From Prauserella cavernicola (lineage in GTDB: Bacteria > Actinomycetota > Actinomycetes > Mycobacteriales > Pseudonocardiaceae), in NCBI RefSeq assembly GCF_016595675.1, contig NZ_JAENJH010000003.1, forward strand, positions 744,001-808,000: a stretch of DNA of 64,000 nucleotides, in the 5' to 3' direction. Positions 53,252 to 61,452 of this stretch are shown in pieces; the first letter of the stretch is position 1; each line of letters opens with the position of its first letter. Below the pieces are notes generated by a model. That model was not told the DNA's origin and made no database searches. It worked only from the letters and a program-made list of their open reading frames with translations. The position numbers and the translations under genes are program-made.

Positions 53252-54070
53252 ATGCGCGACATGTCGATCACGCACGGCGACGCCCTGACCTATGCGGCCT
53301 GGTTCGCGTGCCTCGGTGAACCGACGAGGGTCCGGCTGCTCCACACGGTCGCCACGGCGCCCGGCGGGCTCACGGTGGGCGAGCTGAAGGACCGCGTCGG
53401 CATCAGCCAGTCCACGTGCTCCCACCACGTCCGGATGCTCTCCGACATCGGGTTCCTGCGCGTGAGCAGGCAGGGCACGACCACGCGGGTGACGATCGAC
53501 GACGCCTGCTCCGTGGCGTTGCCGCACGCCGCCGACGTGGTGATGGGGGTGCTCGCGCCGCGGCCTCGCTATCCCGTCGATCCGCGGGCCGAGGTCTCGG
53601 TGCGCGCGCTGGATTCCCGCGACTGGCCCGCGGTCCGCGACATCTACGGCCAGGGACTGGCGACCGGCCTCGCGTCGTTCGACACCGCGGTGCCCAGCAG
53701 GTCGACGCTCGATGCGCGGTGGCTCGACGGGCATCGCTGGGTCGCGGAGCTGGCGGGCGAGGTCGTGGGGTGGACCGCACTGAGCCCGGTCTCGGCGCGC
53801 TCGTGTTTTTCCGGCGTGGCGGACAGCGCCGTCTTCGTCGCGGAGTCCTTCCGGGGTCGTGGCGTGGGCAAGGCGTTGCTGCGCGCGCAGGTCACCGAGG
53901 CCGACCGGGCGGGGCTGTGGCTGCTGCAGACGTCGGTGCTCACGGAAAACCGGCCCGGCATCGGTCTGCACCACGCCTCCGGCTACCGCACGGTGGGCGT
54001 CCGTGAGCGCATCGCCCAGCGCGACGGCGTCTGGCACGACACGGTCCTGCTGGAGCGCCGGGCTTCCTGA
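53252..54070 (+). CDS. ArsR-type HTH fused to a GNAT acetyltransferase (ArsN-like)
   Basis: A 272-residue two-domain protein. Residues 8-95 are an ArsR HTH (ACLGEPTRVRLLHTVA, LKDRVGISQSTCSHHVRMLSDIGFL), with Cys and His residues in the helix: TCSHH. From about 112 a GNAT domain follows (VSVRALDSRDWPAVRDIYGQGLATGLASFDTAVPS) with VFVAESFRGRGVGKALL, like phosphinothricin/arsinothricin acetyltransferases. Such fusions sit in arsenic-related loci; acetylation of arsinothricin or phosphinothricin is the best guess, with the HTH giving self-regulation. ATG 53261 is an alternative start. Confidence 0.82.
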   Translation: MRDMSITHGDALTYAAWFACLGEPTRVRLLHTVATAPGGLTVGELKDRVGISQSTCSHHVRMLSDIGFLRVSRQGTTTRVTIDDACSVALPHAADVVMGVLAPRPRYPVDPRAEVSVRALDSRDWPAVRDIYGQGLATGLASFDTAVPSRSTLDARWLDGHRWVAELAGEVVGWTALSPVSARSCFSGVADSAVFVAESFRGRGVGKALLRAQVTEADRAGLWLLQTSVLTENRPGIGLHHASGYRTVGVRERIAQRDGVWHDTVLLERRAS

Positions 54071-54130
54071 GTCGCACTCGCGCTCCCGCCCCCGGGCTTC
54101 TTGCGATGCTCAGATCATTCGAGATACTGT

Positions 54131-54146
54131 CATCATTCAGATGATG
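54131..54146. promoter_or_regulatory. Palindrome upstream of the P450 gene
   Basis: CATCAT-TCAG-ATGATG, a perfect 6-bp inverted repeat 25 bases before the P450 start, in an AT-richer patch that also repeats TCAGAT. Candidate operator for an unknown regulator. Confidence 0.4.
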
Positions 54147-54171
54147 CCGTCATTTCACATGGAGTCCGCCC

Positions 54172-55356
54172 GTGGCCAGTACAGTTCCCGACGTCGACCT
54201 GACCGACCCCGCCGTCGTCGCCGATCCCTTCGCCGCCTACGCGCCGTTGCGCGAACGCGGCAGGCTGGCCAGGCTCACCGCGCCCGGTGTCCCCGCGATG
54301 TGGGCCGTGCTGCGCCACGAGGACGCCAGGGTGATGCTGGCCGACCCCCGGTTCGAGCTCACCGCGAACACCTTCGCGCTGCGCCCCGACGTCCCCGAGG
54401 ACTGCGCGCCGTACCTGCGAACGATGCAGGAGGTGGAGGGTCCCGAGCACCTGCGGCTGCGCAGGCTGGTCGCTCCCGCGTTCACCGCCCGCCGTGCCGC
54501 GGCGTTCCGGCCCCGGCTGGAGGTGCTCGTCGAGCGGCTGCTCGCCGAACTGCCCCGGGAGGGCGGCGCGGTCGTCGACCTGGTGTCGCACTTCGCCCGC
54601 CCGTTGCCGATGGACGTGATCTGCGAGCTCACCGGAATCCCCGAGGCGGACCGGCCGCGCTGGCGCGAGTACGGCGCCGCCGTGGCCGCCGGGATCGGAG
54701 CCGAGTTCGGCGCGGCGATCCCCGGGATCATCGAGGGCTCGCGCAAGGCGGTGGCGGCACGGCGCGCCGAGCCGGGCGACGACCTGATCTCCGACCTGAT
54801 CCGCGCGCAGGCCGAGGACGGCGACCGGCTCGACGATGTCGAACTGGTCACGCTGGTCTGGAACGTCGTGCTCGCCGGGCAGACGCCGACGAACCTCATC
54901 GCCAACGGGGTCTCCGCGCTGTTCGAGAACCCGGACCAGCTCGCGCTGCTCCGCGCCGAGCCCGGCCTGCTGTCCGGTGCGGTCGAAGAGCTGACCCGCT
55001 GGCAGGGGCCGCAGCTGCTGACCATGCCGCGGTTCGCCACGCAGGACGTCGAACTGGCAGGCCGCCTCGTGCGCAAGGGTGACGCCGTGACGGTGGCGAT
55101 CGCCTCGGTCAACCGCGATCCGCGCGTGTTCGCCGATCCCGACCGGCTCGACGTCACGCGCCCTGCGACCGTGCCGGGGCACCTCGGTTACGCCCACGGC
55201 CCGCACTTCTGTCTCGGCGCGGGGCTGGCGAGGGTGCAGACCGAGGTGGCGCTGTCGGCGCTGCTGCGCGCTCCGGGGCTGGCCCCGGCGGGCCCCGCGC
55301 GTCGCGTGCCCGACCCTGGGACCTGGCGGCTCGCAGAGCTTCCCGTCACGCTCTGA
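54172..55356 (+). CDS. Cytochrome P450
   Basis: A 394-residue bacterial P450. The heme-ligand region is GYAHGPHFCLGAGLAR; the ExxR motif is EELTR in VEELTRWQGP. The I-helix reads NVVLAGQTPTNLI: the usual (A/G)Gx(D/E)T acid-alcohol pair is missing, with Thr-Pro where the acid and Thr belong, so oxygen activation may differ. GTG start behind GGAG. It is followed by an imine-reductase-like gene on the same strand. Confidence 0.9.
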   Translation: MASTVPDVDLTDPAVVADPFAAYAPLRERGRLARLTAPGVPAMWAVLRHEDARVMLADPRFELTANTFALRPDVPEDCAPYLRTMQEVEGPEHLRLRRLVAPAFTARRAAAFRPRLEVLVERLLAELPREGGAVVDLVSHFARPLPMDVICELTGIPEADRPRWREYGAAVAAGIGAEFGAAIPGIIEGSRKAVAARRAEPGDDLISDLIRAQAEDGDRLDDVELVTLVWNVVLAGQTPTNLIANGVSALFENPDQLALLRAEPGLLSGAVEELTRWQGPQLLTMPRFATQDVELAGRLVRKGDAVTVAIASVNRDPRVFADPDRLDVTRPATVPGHLGYAHGPHFCLGAGLARVQTEVALSALLRAPGLAPAGPARRVPDPGTWRLAELPVTL

Positions 55357-55425
55357 GCGAAAGTCTTGAACTGCCAGGGAATCGGGGCTTTATCTCGATT
55401 ATGGTGGAGGTATTACCGTGGTCCG

Positions 55426-56301
55426 ATGACCAACGTGGACACTCATCCGGTGACGGTGCTCGGCCTCGGCGAGATGGGAAGCGCGCTCGCTCGTGCCTTC
55501 CTGAGCGGAGGTCACCCGGTGACCGTCTGGAATCGCACTCGCGCCCGCGCCGAACCCCTGATCGCCGAGGGGGCCGGCGGGGCGGAGTCCGTGCGCGACG
55601 CCGTGGCCGCGAGCCCGCTCGTGGTCGTGAACGTGCAGGGCAATGCCGTCGCCAAGGATGTTCTCGAGCAGGCCGGTGACGCGCTGGCTGGCCGTGACGT
55701 GCTGAACCTGACCGACGGGACCTCGGCAGAGGCGAGCGCCGTCGCCGAGTGGGTGGCGGAGCGCGGCGCGCGCTACCTGCACGGCCAGCTCATGACGATC
55801 GCGCCCGGAGTCGGGCATCCGGACGCCACGGTGTTCTACGGCGGTTCGCGCGAGGTCCACGACCGCTACCGAGGCGCGCTGGATCTCCTCGGTGGCAAGG
55901 GAGTCCTCGTCTCGGCGGACGCGGGAGTGCCGACGCTGTACGGAATGGCCGTGCACGGCACGATGTGGGGCGCGCTCAACGGGTTCCTGCACGCCGCCGC
56001 GTTGCTCACCAAGGAGGGCGTCGACCTCACGTCCTTCCTCGGCGATGCCGGCCCCGCGATGTCCTCGGTGCTGTCCCTGCTGCCGTCGCTGGCGGCCGAA
56101 GTGGACTCCGGCGAGTACGCGATCGAGTTCGGCGGCCTGCGTCACCACCTGCCCTCGGTGGTCGACCTGATGCGGGAGAGCGAGGATCGGGGCGTCGCCG
56201 GCGGTGTTCCCGCGCTGACGCTGGACCTGGTGCGCACGGCGGTCGCCGACGGGCACGGCGACGACAGTTACTCGCGGCTGATCGAGTACTTCCGCGCCTG
56301 A
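55426..56301 (+). CDS. Imine-reductase-like NAD(P)-dependent oxidoreductase
   Basis: A 291-residue protein of the imine reductase/3-hydroxyisobutyrate dehydrogenase-like group. The NADPH motif is VLGLGEMGSALARAFLSGGHPVTVWNRT (the NRT favours NADPH). LNLTDGTSAEASAVAEW, VGHPDATVFYGGS and GTMWGALNGFLHAAALLTKEGVDL are typical of IREDs. At the usual catalytic Asp/Tyr position (LYD) this protein has LYG, so the proton donor is uncertain. It starts 69 bases after the P450, with TTGAAC-N17-TTTATC as a possible own promoter. Confidence 0.8.
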   Translation: MTNVDTHPVTVLGLGEMGSALARAFLSGGHPVTVWNRTRARAEPLIAEGAGGAESVRDAVAASPLVVVNVQGNAVAKDVLEQAGDALAGRDVLNLTDGTSAEASAVAEWVAERGARYLHGQLMTIAPGVGHPDATVFYGGSREVHDRYRGALDLLGGKGVLVSADAGVPTLYGMAVHGTMWGALNGFLHAAALLTKEGVDLTSFLGDAGPAMSSVLSLLPSLAAEVDSGEYAIEFGGLRHHLPSVVDLMRESEDRGVAGGVPALTLDLVRTAVADGHGDDSYSRLIEYFRA

Positions 56302-56311
56302 GCCCCGGAGG

Positions 56312-56764
56312 TCAGGCACTCGTGGTGGAGCCTGGCCGCACGATCATCAGCACCACGACGATCGCCCACAGGACGTTGAACATCCCGGTGATCATGGCCA
56401 GCCGCGCGCCCTGCCCGGTGTCCGGAGTTTCCAGCAGGTCCTGCTGTCTCGGCAGGATCGCGAATGCCAGCAGGCCCGCCGCGAGCGCGGTGAGCACCAC
56501 CGACGCGATCAGCCAGGGATCGGTGAGCACGCCGAGTGCGGCACCAGTGGCGACGCCGAGGACGGGAACGCTCGCGCCGACCGCGGTGTAGACGCGGCAG
56601 ATCCGGTGCAGCACGGCGGCCGCGGTCGCGGCCCTGGTCGAGGCCTCGCCGCCGTCGGGCAGCGGGGTGCGGACGTAGCGGGGGAACAACGACGCGGCGA
56701 CGGCGATCGGCCCGACCGCGAGGATCGCCGCAAGCACGTGCAGGGACAGCAGCAGTGTGGACAC
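56312..56764 (-). CDS. DUF2269-like membrane protein
   Basis: A 150-residue protein with four hydrophobic helices: VSTLLLSLHVLAAILAVGPIAVAASLF, ICRVYTAVGASVPVLGVATGAALGVL, IASVVLTALAAGLLAFAIL and MITGMFNVLWAIVVVLMIV. This layout and HVLAA start recall DUF2269-type integral membrane proteins. GTG 56764 is favoured (GGAG nine bases ahead) over TTG at 56815. Divergent from PadR and probably regulated by it. Confidence 0.7.
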   Translation of the reverse strand: MSTLLLSLHVLAAILAVGPIAVAASLFPRYVRTPLPDGGEASTRAATAAAVLHRICRVYTAVGASVPVLGVATGAALGVLTDPWLIASVVLTALAAGLLAFAILPRQQDLLETPDTGQGARLAMITGMFNVLWAIVVVLMIVRPGSTTSA

Positions 56765-56840
56765 GAGTGGGGACTCCGCTCTCGATAAGTTGGCTGCCAA
56801 TATATCCGCTTCCAACTAATAATGTGTAGGCTGTCTACCT

Positions 56841-57176
56841 ATGAAGGCGGACGCGATACGCGGGCACCTGGACGGGTTGCTGCTGGCTGTGCTCGAACCG
56901 GGCCCCCGGCACGGCTACGCGATCATCACGGCGGTCCAGCAACGCAGCGGCGGAGCACTGGAGCTGCGCACGGGCACGATCTACCCGGCGCTCAACCGGC
57001 TCGAGCGGCTCGGCCTGCTGCGCAGCACGTGGGACTCGGTCGGCGAGCGCCGCCGCCGTTGCTACGAGCTCACCGACGCGGGGCGGCGCGGTCTCGCCGA
57101 CGAGCGCAGCGCGTGGCGGGCGTTCACGACCGCCATCGGCTCGGTGCTCGACCCGCAGCCGGGGAGCGCGACGTGA
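56841..57176 (+). CDS. PadR family transcriptional regulator
   Basis: A 111-residue PadR regulator with winged helix: LLAVLEPGPRHGYAIITAVQ and GTIYPALNRLERLGLLRSTWDSVGERRRRCYELTDAGRR. It controls its partner gene, which starts in the PadR stop (GTGA overlap). TAGG/CCTA and GTAG/CTAC half-sites around 56826-56840 and AGTTGG/CCAACT flanking the divergent start are possible operators. The typical role is a repressor of a membrane partner. Confidence 0.88.
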   Translation: MKADAIRGHLDGLLLAVLEPGPRHGYAIITAVQQRSGGALELRTGTIYPALNRLERLGLLRSTWDSVGERRRRCYELTDAGRRGLADERSAWRAFTTAIGSVLDPQPGSAT

Positions 57177-57781
57177 GCGCGATGCCGTCGGTGGAGGCCC
57201 ACGCGGCGGAGCTCGCCGCGTCCCTGCACGGTCCCGAGAAGGTCAGGACGCGGCTTGTCGACGAGATCCGCGAGGGCCTCGCCGACACGATCGCCGCACA
57301 CACCCGCGAGGGCGAGCCACCGGAGGGTGTCTTCGAGCGGGCGGTACGCGAGTTCGGCACCCCCGCCGAGCTCGCTCCCTCGTGCCAGCGCGAGCTGACC
57401 GTCGCGCAGACCCGGCGCACCTCGCTGACCGTCGCCCTCGCCGTGCCCGTGGTGCTCGCCGCGTGGTCGCTCGCGTGGGGCGCGAGTGCCGTAGCACTGG
57501 CCGTCGGAATCGTCGGCGTGGTGCTGGCGCTGGGAACCCTCGCCGCTACGGGCTCGGTGGCGCGCGGGCTGCCGGTGCCGGGGTGGCTCCCGCTCGTGGC
57601 CGCGTGGTCGGGCACGATCGCGGGCGTGGCCGTGGTGCCGACCACGCTCGCGCTGGCGCTCACCTCGGCGGCGAGCTGGCCGCTCGTGCTGCTCGCGAGC
57701 GTGCTCGCGGTGGTGGCGCACGGCGTGGTGGCGGGCTCGGCGCGCACGTGCCGCCGGTGCGCCCGGCTCACCCCGGCCTGA
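57173..57781 (+). CDS. Membrane protein paired with PadR (permease-prefix domain type)
   Basis: A 202-residue protein. The N-terminal 80 residues are a soluble helical domain like permease-prefix domain 1 (HAAELAASLHGPEKVRTRLVDEIREGLADTIA, VREFGTPAELAPSCQREL). Four hydrophobic segments follow. Such proteins are regularly encoded behind PadR and respond to envelope stress or drugs. The start is GTG 57173 (overlapping the PadR stop as GTGA) behind GGGGAG. Confidence 0.8.
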   Translation: MSAMPSVEAHAAELAASLHGPEKVRTRLVDEIREGLADTIAAHTREGEPPEGVFERAVREFGTPAELAPSCQRELTVAQTRRTSLTVALAVPVVLAAWSLAWGASAVALAVGIVGVVLALGTLAATGSVARGLPVPGWLPLVAAWSGTIAGVAVVPTTLALALTSAASWPLVLLASVLAVVAHGVVAGSARTCRRCARLTPA

Positions 57782-57787
57782 CGACGC

Positions 57788-58441
57788 CTACGCGCCCGCC
57801 CCGGCGAGCACGCTCGCTCCGTCGCCCGTGCCGATCCGCGCCGTCGGGCCGTGCCACGTCACGTCGCCGCCGTGCTCGGAGGCGAGTGCGGCGGCACGTA
57901 CGGGATCGGCGACGGTGACGACCGTGTCCCATCGCGCCTGTCCGGGCGCGGCGGTGACCGTGACTCCGTCGAGCGGGCCGCCGAGGGTGCGCTCGTAGAA
58001 GTCGCTGGCGTGCACGGGATCGGAGCACGAGAGCACCATCCGGCCCGGCGCCGACGGCGTGCCGGGCTGGAACGTCCAGCCGCCGAACTCGCCCGCCTGC
58101 CACACCGAGAACGCCGCGCCCTGCGGGTCGACCAGCGTCGCCATGCGTCCCTGACCGCCGACGTCGAACGGTTCGAGCACCACCGTGGCGCCATGCCGGG
58201 CCGCCGCATCGGTGCGACCGTCAGCGTCGTCGACCGCGACGTAGTAGGCGACGTGCGCGGGGACGCCGGGCGGGTAGACCGGATTCGCCAGATCGCTCAC
58301 GCCGCCGATCCGGTGACCGCCCGAGCGGATCGTGGGCCGCTCACCGTCCTCGGCGATCTCCCAGCCGAACACCGCCGACAGCAGCGCCGCCGTGCCCGCG
58401 AGGTCGCGCGTCTTGAGGTCCAGCCAGCAGAACCCGGGCAC
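57788..58441 (-). CDS. VOC family protein (two glyoxalase/bleomycin-resistance domains)
   Basis: A 217-residue protein with two VOC repeats: the first from FCWLDLKTRDLAGTAALLSAVFGWEI to AAFSVWQAGEF, the second from GRMVLSCSDPVHASDFYERTLGG to the end. VOC proteins can bind antibiotics or be isomerases or dioxygenases; no metal triad (His/His/Glu) is clear here, so a binding role is more likely. It ends four bases from the methyltransferase gene upstream, in one operon. Confidence 0.82.
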   Translation of the reverse strand: MPGFCWLDLKTRDLAGTAALLSAVFGWEIAEDGERPTIRSGGHRIGGVSDLANPVYPPGVPAHVAYYVAVDDADGRTDAAARHGATVVLEPFDVGGQGRMATLVDPQGAAFSVWQAGEFGGWTFQPGTPSAPGRMVLSCSDPVHASDFYERTLGGPLDGVTVTAAPGQARWDTVVTVADPVRAAALASEHGGDVTWHGPTARIGTGDGASVLAGAGA

Positions 58442-58444
58442 CGC

Positions 58445-59167
58445 TCAGCCCTGCTCGGGCAGCCGAGGGTCCGGCACGGCTCTGATGGCGAGGAATCCGG
58501 TGGGCTCGCGGGTGAGCCGCTCGTAGCGGCCGGGGTCGAGCGCCGCGGCCTCGGGTGTGGGCCTCGGTTCGAGCAGGCGTTCCACGAGGAACCCGGCGTC
58601 GTGCAGCTCCTCGCACGTCCGCTCCAGCGGGGACACCCAGTGCCGCACCCGCCAGCCCTTGCTCCAGACCTCGTCGATGACGCGCGGGGTGAAGTAGTCG
58701 CCGCCGTGCCGGAGCCAGTCGCCGGTGGGGTGCATGCGTGAGAGCACCAGCGCTCCGTCGGGGCGCAGCACCCTGCGCAGCTCCCGCAACGCCCCCATCC
58801 GGTTGTCGAGGTACTCCAGCGCGAGCGCGAGCAGGACCAGGTCCATCGAGCTGTCGGGCAGCCAGTCGAGCGGCTCGCCGAGATCGTGCACGCGGAACTC
58901 GCCCGAGGGCACCCGTTCGGAGGCCAGCTCGATCATGCGCGGGCTGATGTCCACGCCGGTCACGGTGGCGCCGCGCTCCACGAGCTCATGGGCGTAGAGA
59001 CCGGGCCCGCACGCCGCGTCCAGCACCCGGCGGCCGGAGACGTCGCCGAGCAGGTCCAGACAGGCGGGCCGGTCGTAGTGCGCGTTGTAGAAGCCGTCGC
59101 GCGCGTGGTCGAGGTACTCGTCGGCGAAGTCGTCGTACTGCGGGTCGGTCCCCACCTGCTCGGTCAC
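58445..59167 (-). CDS. Class I SAM-dependent methyltransferase
   Basis: A 240-residue small-molecule or lipid methyltransferase. SAM motif I is VLDAACGPGLYAHELVERGATVTGVDIS, with RMIELASERV and MDLVLLALALEYLDNRMGALRELRRVLRPDGALVLSRMHP following. Acceptor unknown. It lies upstream of the VOC gene on the same strand; a VOC-methyltransferase pair is often co-regulated, but no common substrate is known. Confidence 0.86.
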   Translation of the reverse strand: MTEQVGTDPQYDDFADEYLDHARDGFYNAHYDRPACLDLLGDVSGRRVLDAACGPGLYAHELVERGATVTGVDISPRMIELASERVPSGEFRVHDLGEPLDWLPDSSMDLVLLALALEYLDNRMGALRELRRVLRPDGALVLSRMHPTGDWLRHGGDYFTPRVIDEVWSKGWRVRHWVSPLERTCEELHDAGFLVERLLEPRPTPEAAALDPGRYERLTREPTGFLAIRAVPDPRLPEQG

Positions 59168-59215
59168 GCCCGGCAGTCTGCAAGATCAACCGGCGTCACG
59201 CACGCGGTTTTCGGC

Positions 59216-60391
59216 TCAGGCCGCCGGACGCCCGATCCCGGCGAAGGAGTCGCCCGGCTTGCGGTAGTTGTGCACCTGGACCGCCTGGCCGAAGGTCGGC
59301 GCGTCGATCATCTGCTGGTTGCCGATGTAGATGCCGACGTGGTGGATCTTGGTGGCCGGGTCGCCGTAGAAGATCAGGTCGCCGAGCTGCGGTTCGTCGT
59401 TCTGCGACATCAGCGGCACGCTGTTGTACTGCCAGTGCGCCGTGCGCTCCAGCGTCCGGCCGGCCTCGGCGTAGGCCGCCGTGGTCAGACCGGAGCAGTC
59501 GAACCCGGCGTCGCCCTTCTCCTGGCCGTTGCCGCCCCACACGTACGGCAGGCCGATCTTCTCGATCGCGAAGGTCACTGCGGTGAGTGCCTCGCGGTTC
59601 GGCGGGGTGCCCTCCACGCCGACCGTGCCGTAGACGTTGGCGGTCGCGAGCACGCGGTGCAGGAACAGCGGGGCGTCCTGCACGGCCGAGACGCCGTCGA
59701 GCCACTGCTGGCCGTTGCCCAGGTTGCGGCCGCCGTCGCACAGCGCGCGGGCCGTGGCGAGCGCGGCGTCGTCGACGTCCTGCACGTCGGGTTCCTCGTC
59801 GGAGGCGCTGACCCGGTACCGGTCCCACACGTCGGGGGAGAGCTGCATCGGGCCTGCCGCGCCGTCGACCGAGATGACGTCGCCGGAGAAGTCCTTCAGC
59901 TCGATCGTGCCGATCGGCCCCGCGGGCTTGCCGTCGTCGCCGAGCTCGCCGCCGGCCCTGCCGTGGTCGGTGGTGGTGCTGCCGATGCCGGCCAGCGTCA
60001 CCCAGGACAGGTCGCAGCCGGGCTGCTCGTCGCCGAGCCGCACCGTGGCGCCCGCATAGGCGTGCATCGCGCGGCGGGGGATGTCGAGCCAGTCGGCCAC
60101 CTCGTCGACCCAGCCCTCGAACCGCGGCCCGGACTCGCTCGGCGCGGTGGTCTCGGGCGCGACGGGCGCCGAGCTGGCCGAGGGTGGGGCGGTCGTCGTC
60201 GCCGGAGCGGGACGGCCGGTCGCGGCCGCCGCGGCCACCTCCTCGTCGTCCGGCGTCGGCCGGAGCGTCACGACCAGCGCGCCCACGGCCACCACCGCCG
60301 CGACGAGCGCCACGATCAGCGTTCGCCTGCGCGGGCGCGTCCGGTTCGCGTCCGGCTCAGTGGGTGCGCTGTGTTCCTCCCCCGACGTCAT
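59216..60391 (-). CDS. NlpC/P60 peptidoglycan hydrolase with lytic-transglycosylase-like domain
   Basis: A 391-residue envelope protein. After a basic N-terminus a membrane helix (LIVALVAAVVAVGALVVTL) anchors it, then a Pro/Thr linker and a transglycosylase-like domain (about 95-250: SWVTLAGIGSTTTDHGR, AAGPMQLSPDVWDRY). The C-terminal 120 residues are an NlpC/P60 endopeptidase with Cys in FDCSGLTT and His in KIHHVGIYIG. In active transglycosylases the GxxES motif supplies a Glu; here Thr replaces it (GSTTTDHG). It probably cleaves peptide crosslinks of murein. Confidence 0.86.
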   Translation of the reverse strand: MTSGEEHSAPTEPDANRTRPRRRTLIVALVAAVVAVGALVVTLRPTPDDEEVAAAAATGRPAPATTTAPPSASSAPVAPETTAPSESGPRFEGWVDEVADWLDIPRRAMHAYAGATVRLGDEQPGCDLSWVTLAGIGSTTTDHGRAGGELGDDGKPAGPIGTIELKDFSGDVISVDGAAGPMQLSPDVWDRYRVSASDEEPDVQDVDDAALATARALCDGGRNLGNGQQWLDGVSAVQDAPLFLHRVLATANVYGTVGVEGTPPNREALTAVTFAIEKIGLPYVWGGNGQEKGDAGFDCSGLTTAAYAEAGRTLERTAHWQYNSVPLMSQNDEPQLGDLIFYGDPATKIHHVGIYIGNQQMIDAPTFGQAVQVHNYRKPGDSFAGIGRPAA

Positions 60392-60437
60392 GGGCCCCAG
60401 GATAGAGAGCCGAGGTAGCGACTCGGTGAGGAAGTCG

Positions 60438-61418
60438 TCAGACTCGCCGTCCGATGAGCCTTTCGAGCAGGAATTCGCGCAGTCCATCGAGGTCGGCGTC
60501 CACCGCGACGTCGGTGAACGGCCCGTTCGCGCCGTCGGTGTCGGCCCGCTGAGCCGACCGCCGGACATCGACGACCGTCATGCCCCGCGCCGGGCCGAAC
60601 GAGCACTCCACCCGTACCGGCAGGCTCTCGGTGCGCAGGATCCCCGGCCGGATCGCCTCGGCGACGGCCACCGCGTCGTGCACGACGATGCCCTCGAAGC
60701 CCAGCGCCCTGCGGTAGTGCTCCAGGTAGTCGGGGATGAGCGAGTGCAGGGCCGCGCCGATCGGCCCCGACGCGGCGAGCGCGGAGAGCCAGCTGGCGTC
60801 GACGGCGCAGCGATGGGTGAGGTCGAGCGGCACCAGCACGCACGGCACCTCGCCGCCGGCCAGCACCCGGTGCGCGGCCTCGGGGTCGCTCCAGATGTTG
60901 AACTCGGCGGCCGCGGTGGTGTTGCCGCGCGCGATCCCGCCACCCATGATCACGAGCCGGTCGATCTTGCTCGCCAGGTGCGGGTGCGCCGCGAGCAGCG
61001 CGGCGATGTTGGTCAACGGCCCGATCGGAGCAATCGTCACCGGTTCCTCGGCCGAGGTGAGCAGCTCCGCGAGCAGCGTGACGGCGTCGCTCCGCTCGAG
61101 CTCACGGACGGGCTCGGGCAGCACGCCGGAACGGCCGGAGAGCCCGTCGGAGCCGTGCACCGTGCGGGCCTCCCTGGGCTGGTGGTGCACCAGCGGCCTG
61201 GCGGCGCCCGCCGCCACCGGTACGTCGTCGCGCTGGCACAGGGCCAGCACCCGCCGGGCGTTGCGCGTGGTGGCCTCGAGCCCCACATTGCCGAACACGG
61301 TGGTCACACCCAGCAGGTCGACGTCCTCGCTGAGCGCCGCGAGCGTGAGCGCGAACGCGTCGTCGACGCCGGGATCGGTGTCGATGATCAGCTTGGTCCT
61401 CAAGGTCACTCCTCGCAT
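60438..61418 (-). CDS. Nucleoside hydrolase (IunH family)
   Basis: A 326-residue ribonucleoside hydrolase. The calcium-binding signature DTDPGVDDAFAL is present near the N-terminus, followed by TTVFGNVGLEATTRNA, IAPIGPLTNIAALL, VIMGGGIARGNTTAAAEFNIWSDPEAA and a His in VVHDAVAVAEAI. It splits nucleosides to base and ribose in purine or pyrimidine salvage. It starts ahead of the divergent acyltransferase gene. Confidence 0.93.
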   Translation of the reverse strand: MRGVTLRTKLIIDTDPGVDDAFALTLAALSEDVDLLGVTTVFGNVGLEATTRNARRVLALCQRDDVPVAAGAARPLVHHQPREARTVHGSDGLSGRSGVLPEPVRELERSDAVTLLAELLTSAEEPVTIAPIGPLTNIAALLAAHPHLASKIDRLVIMGGGIARGNTTAAAEFNIWSDPEAAHRVLAGGEVPCVLVPLDLTHRCAVDASWLSALAASGPIGAALHSLIPDYLEHYRRALGFEGIVVHDAVAVAEAIRPGILRTESLPVRVECSFGPARGMTVVDVRRSAQRADTDGANGPFTDVAVDADLDGLREFLLERLIGRRV

Positions 61419-61452
61419 CGGCGTGGTCCGTCCGACAGGTTACGGTCACCCC

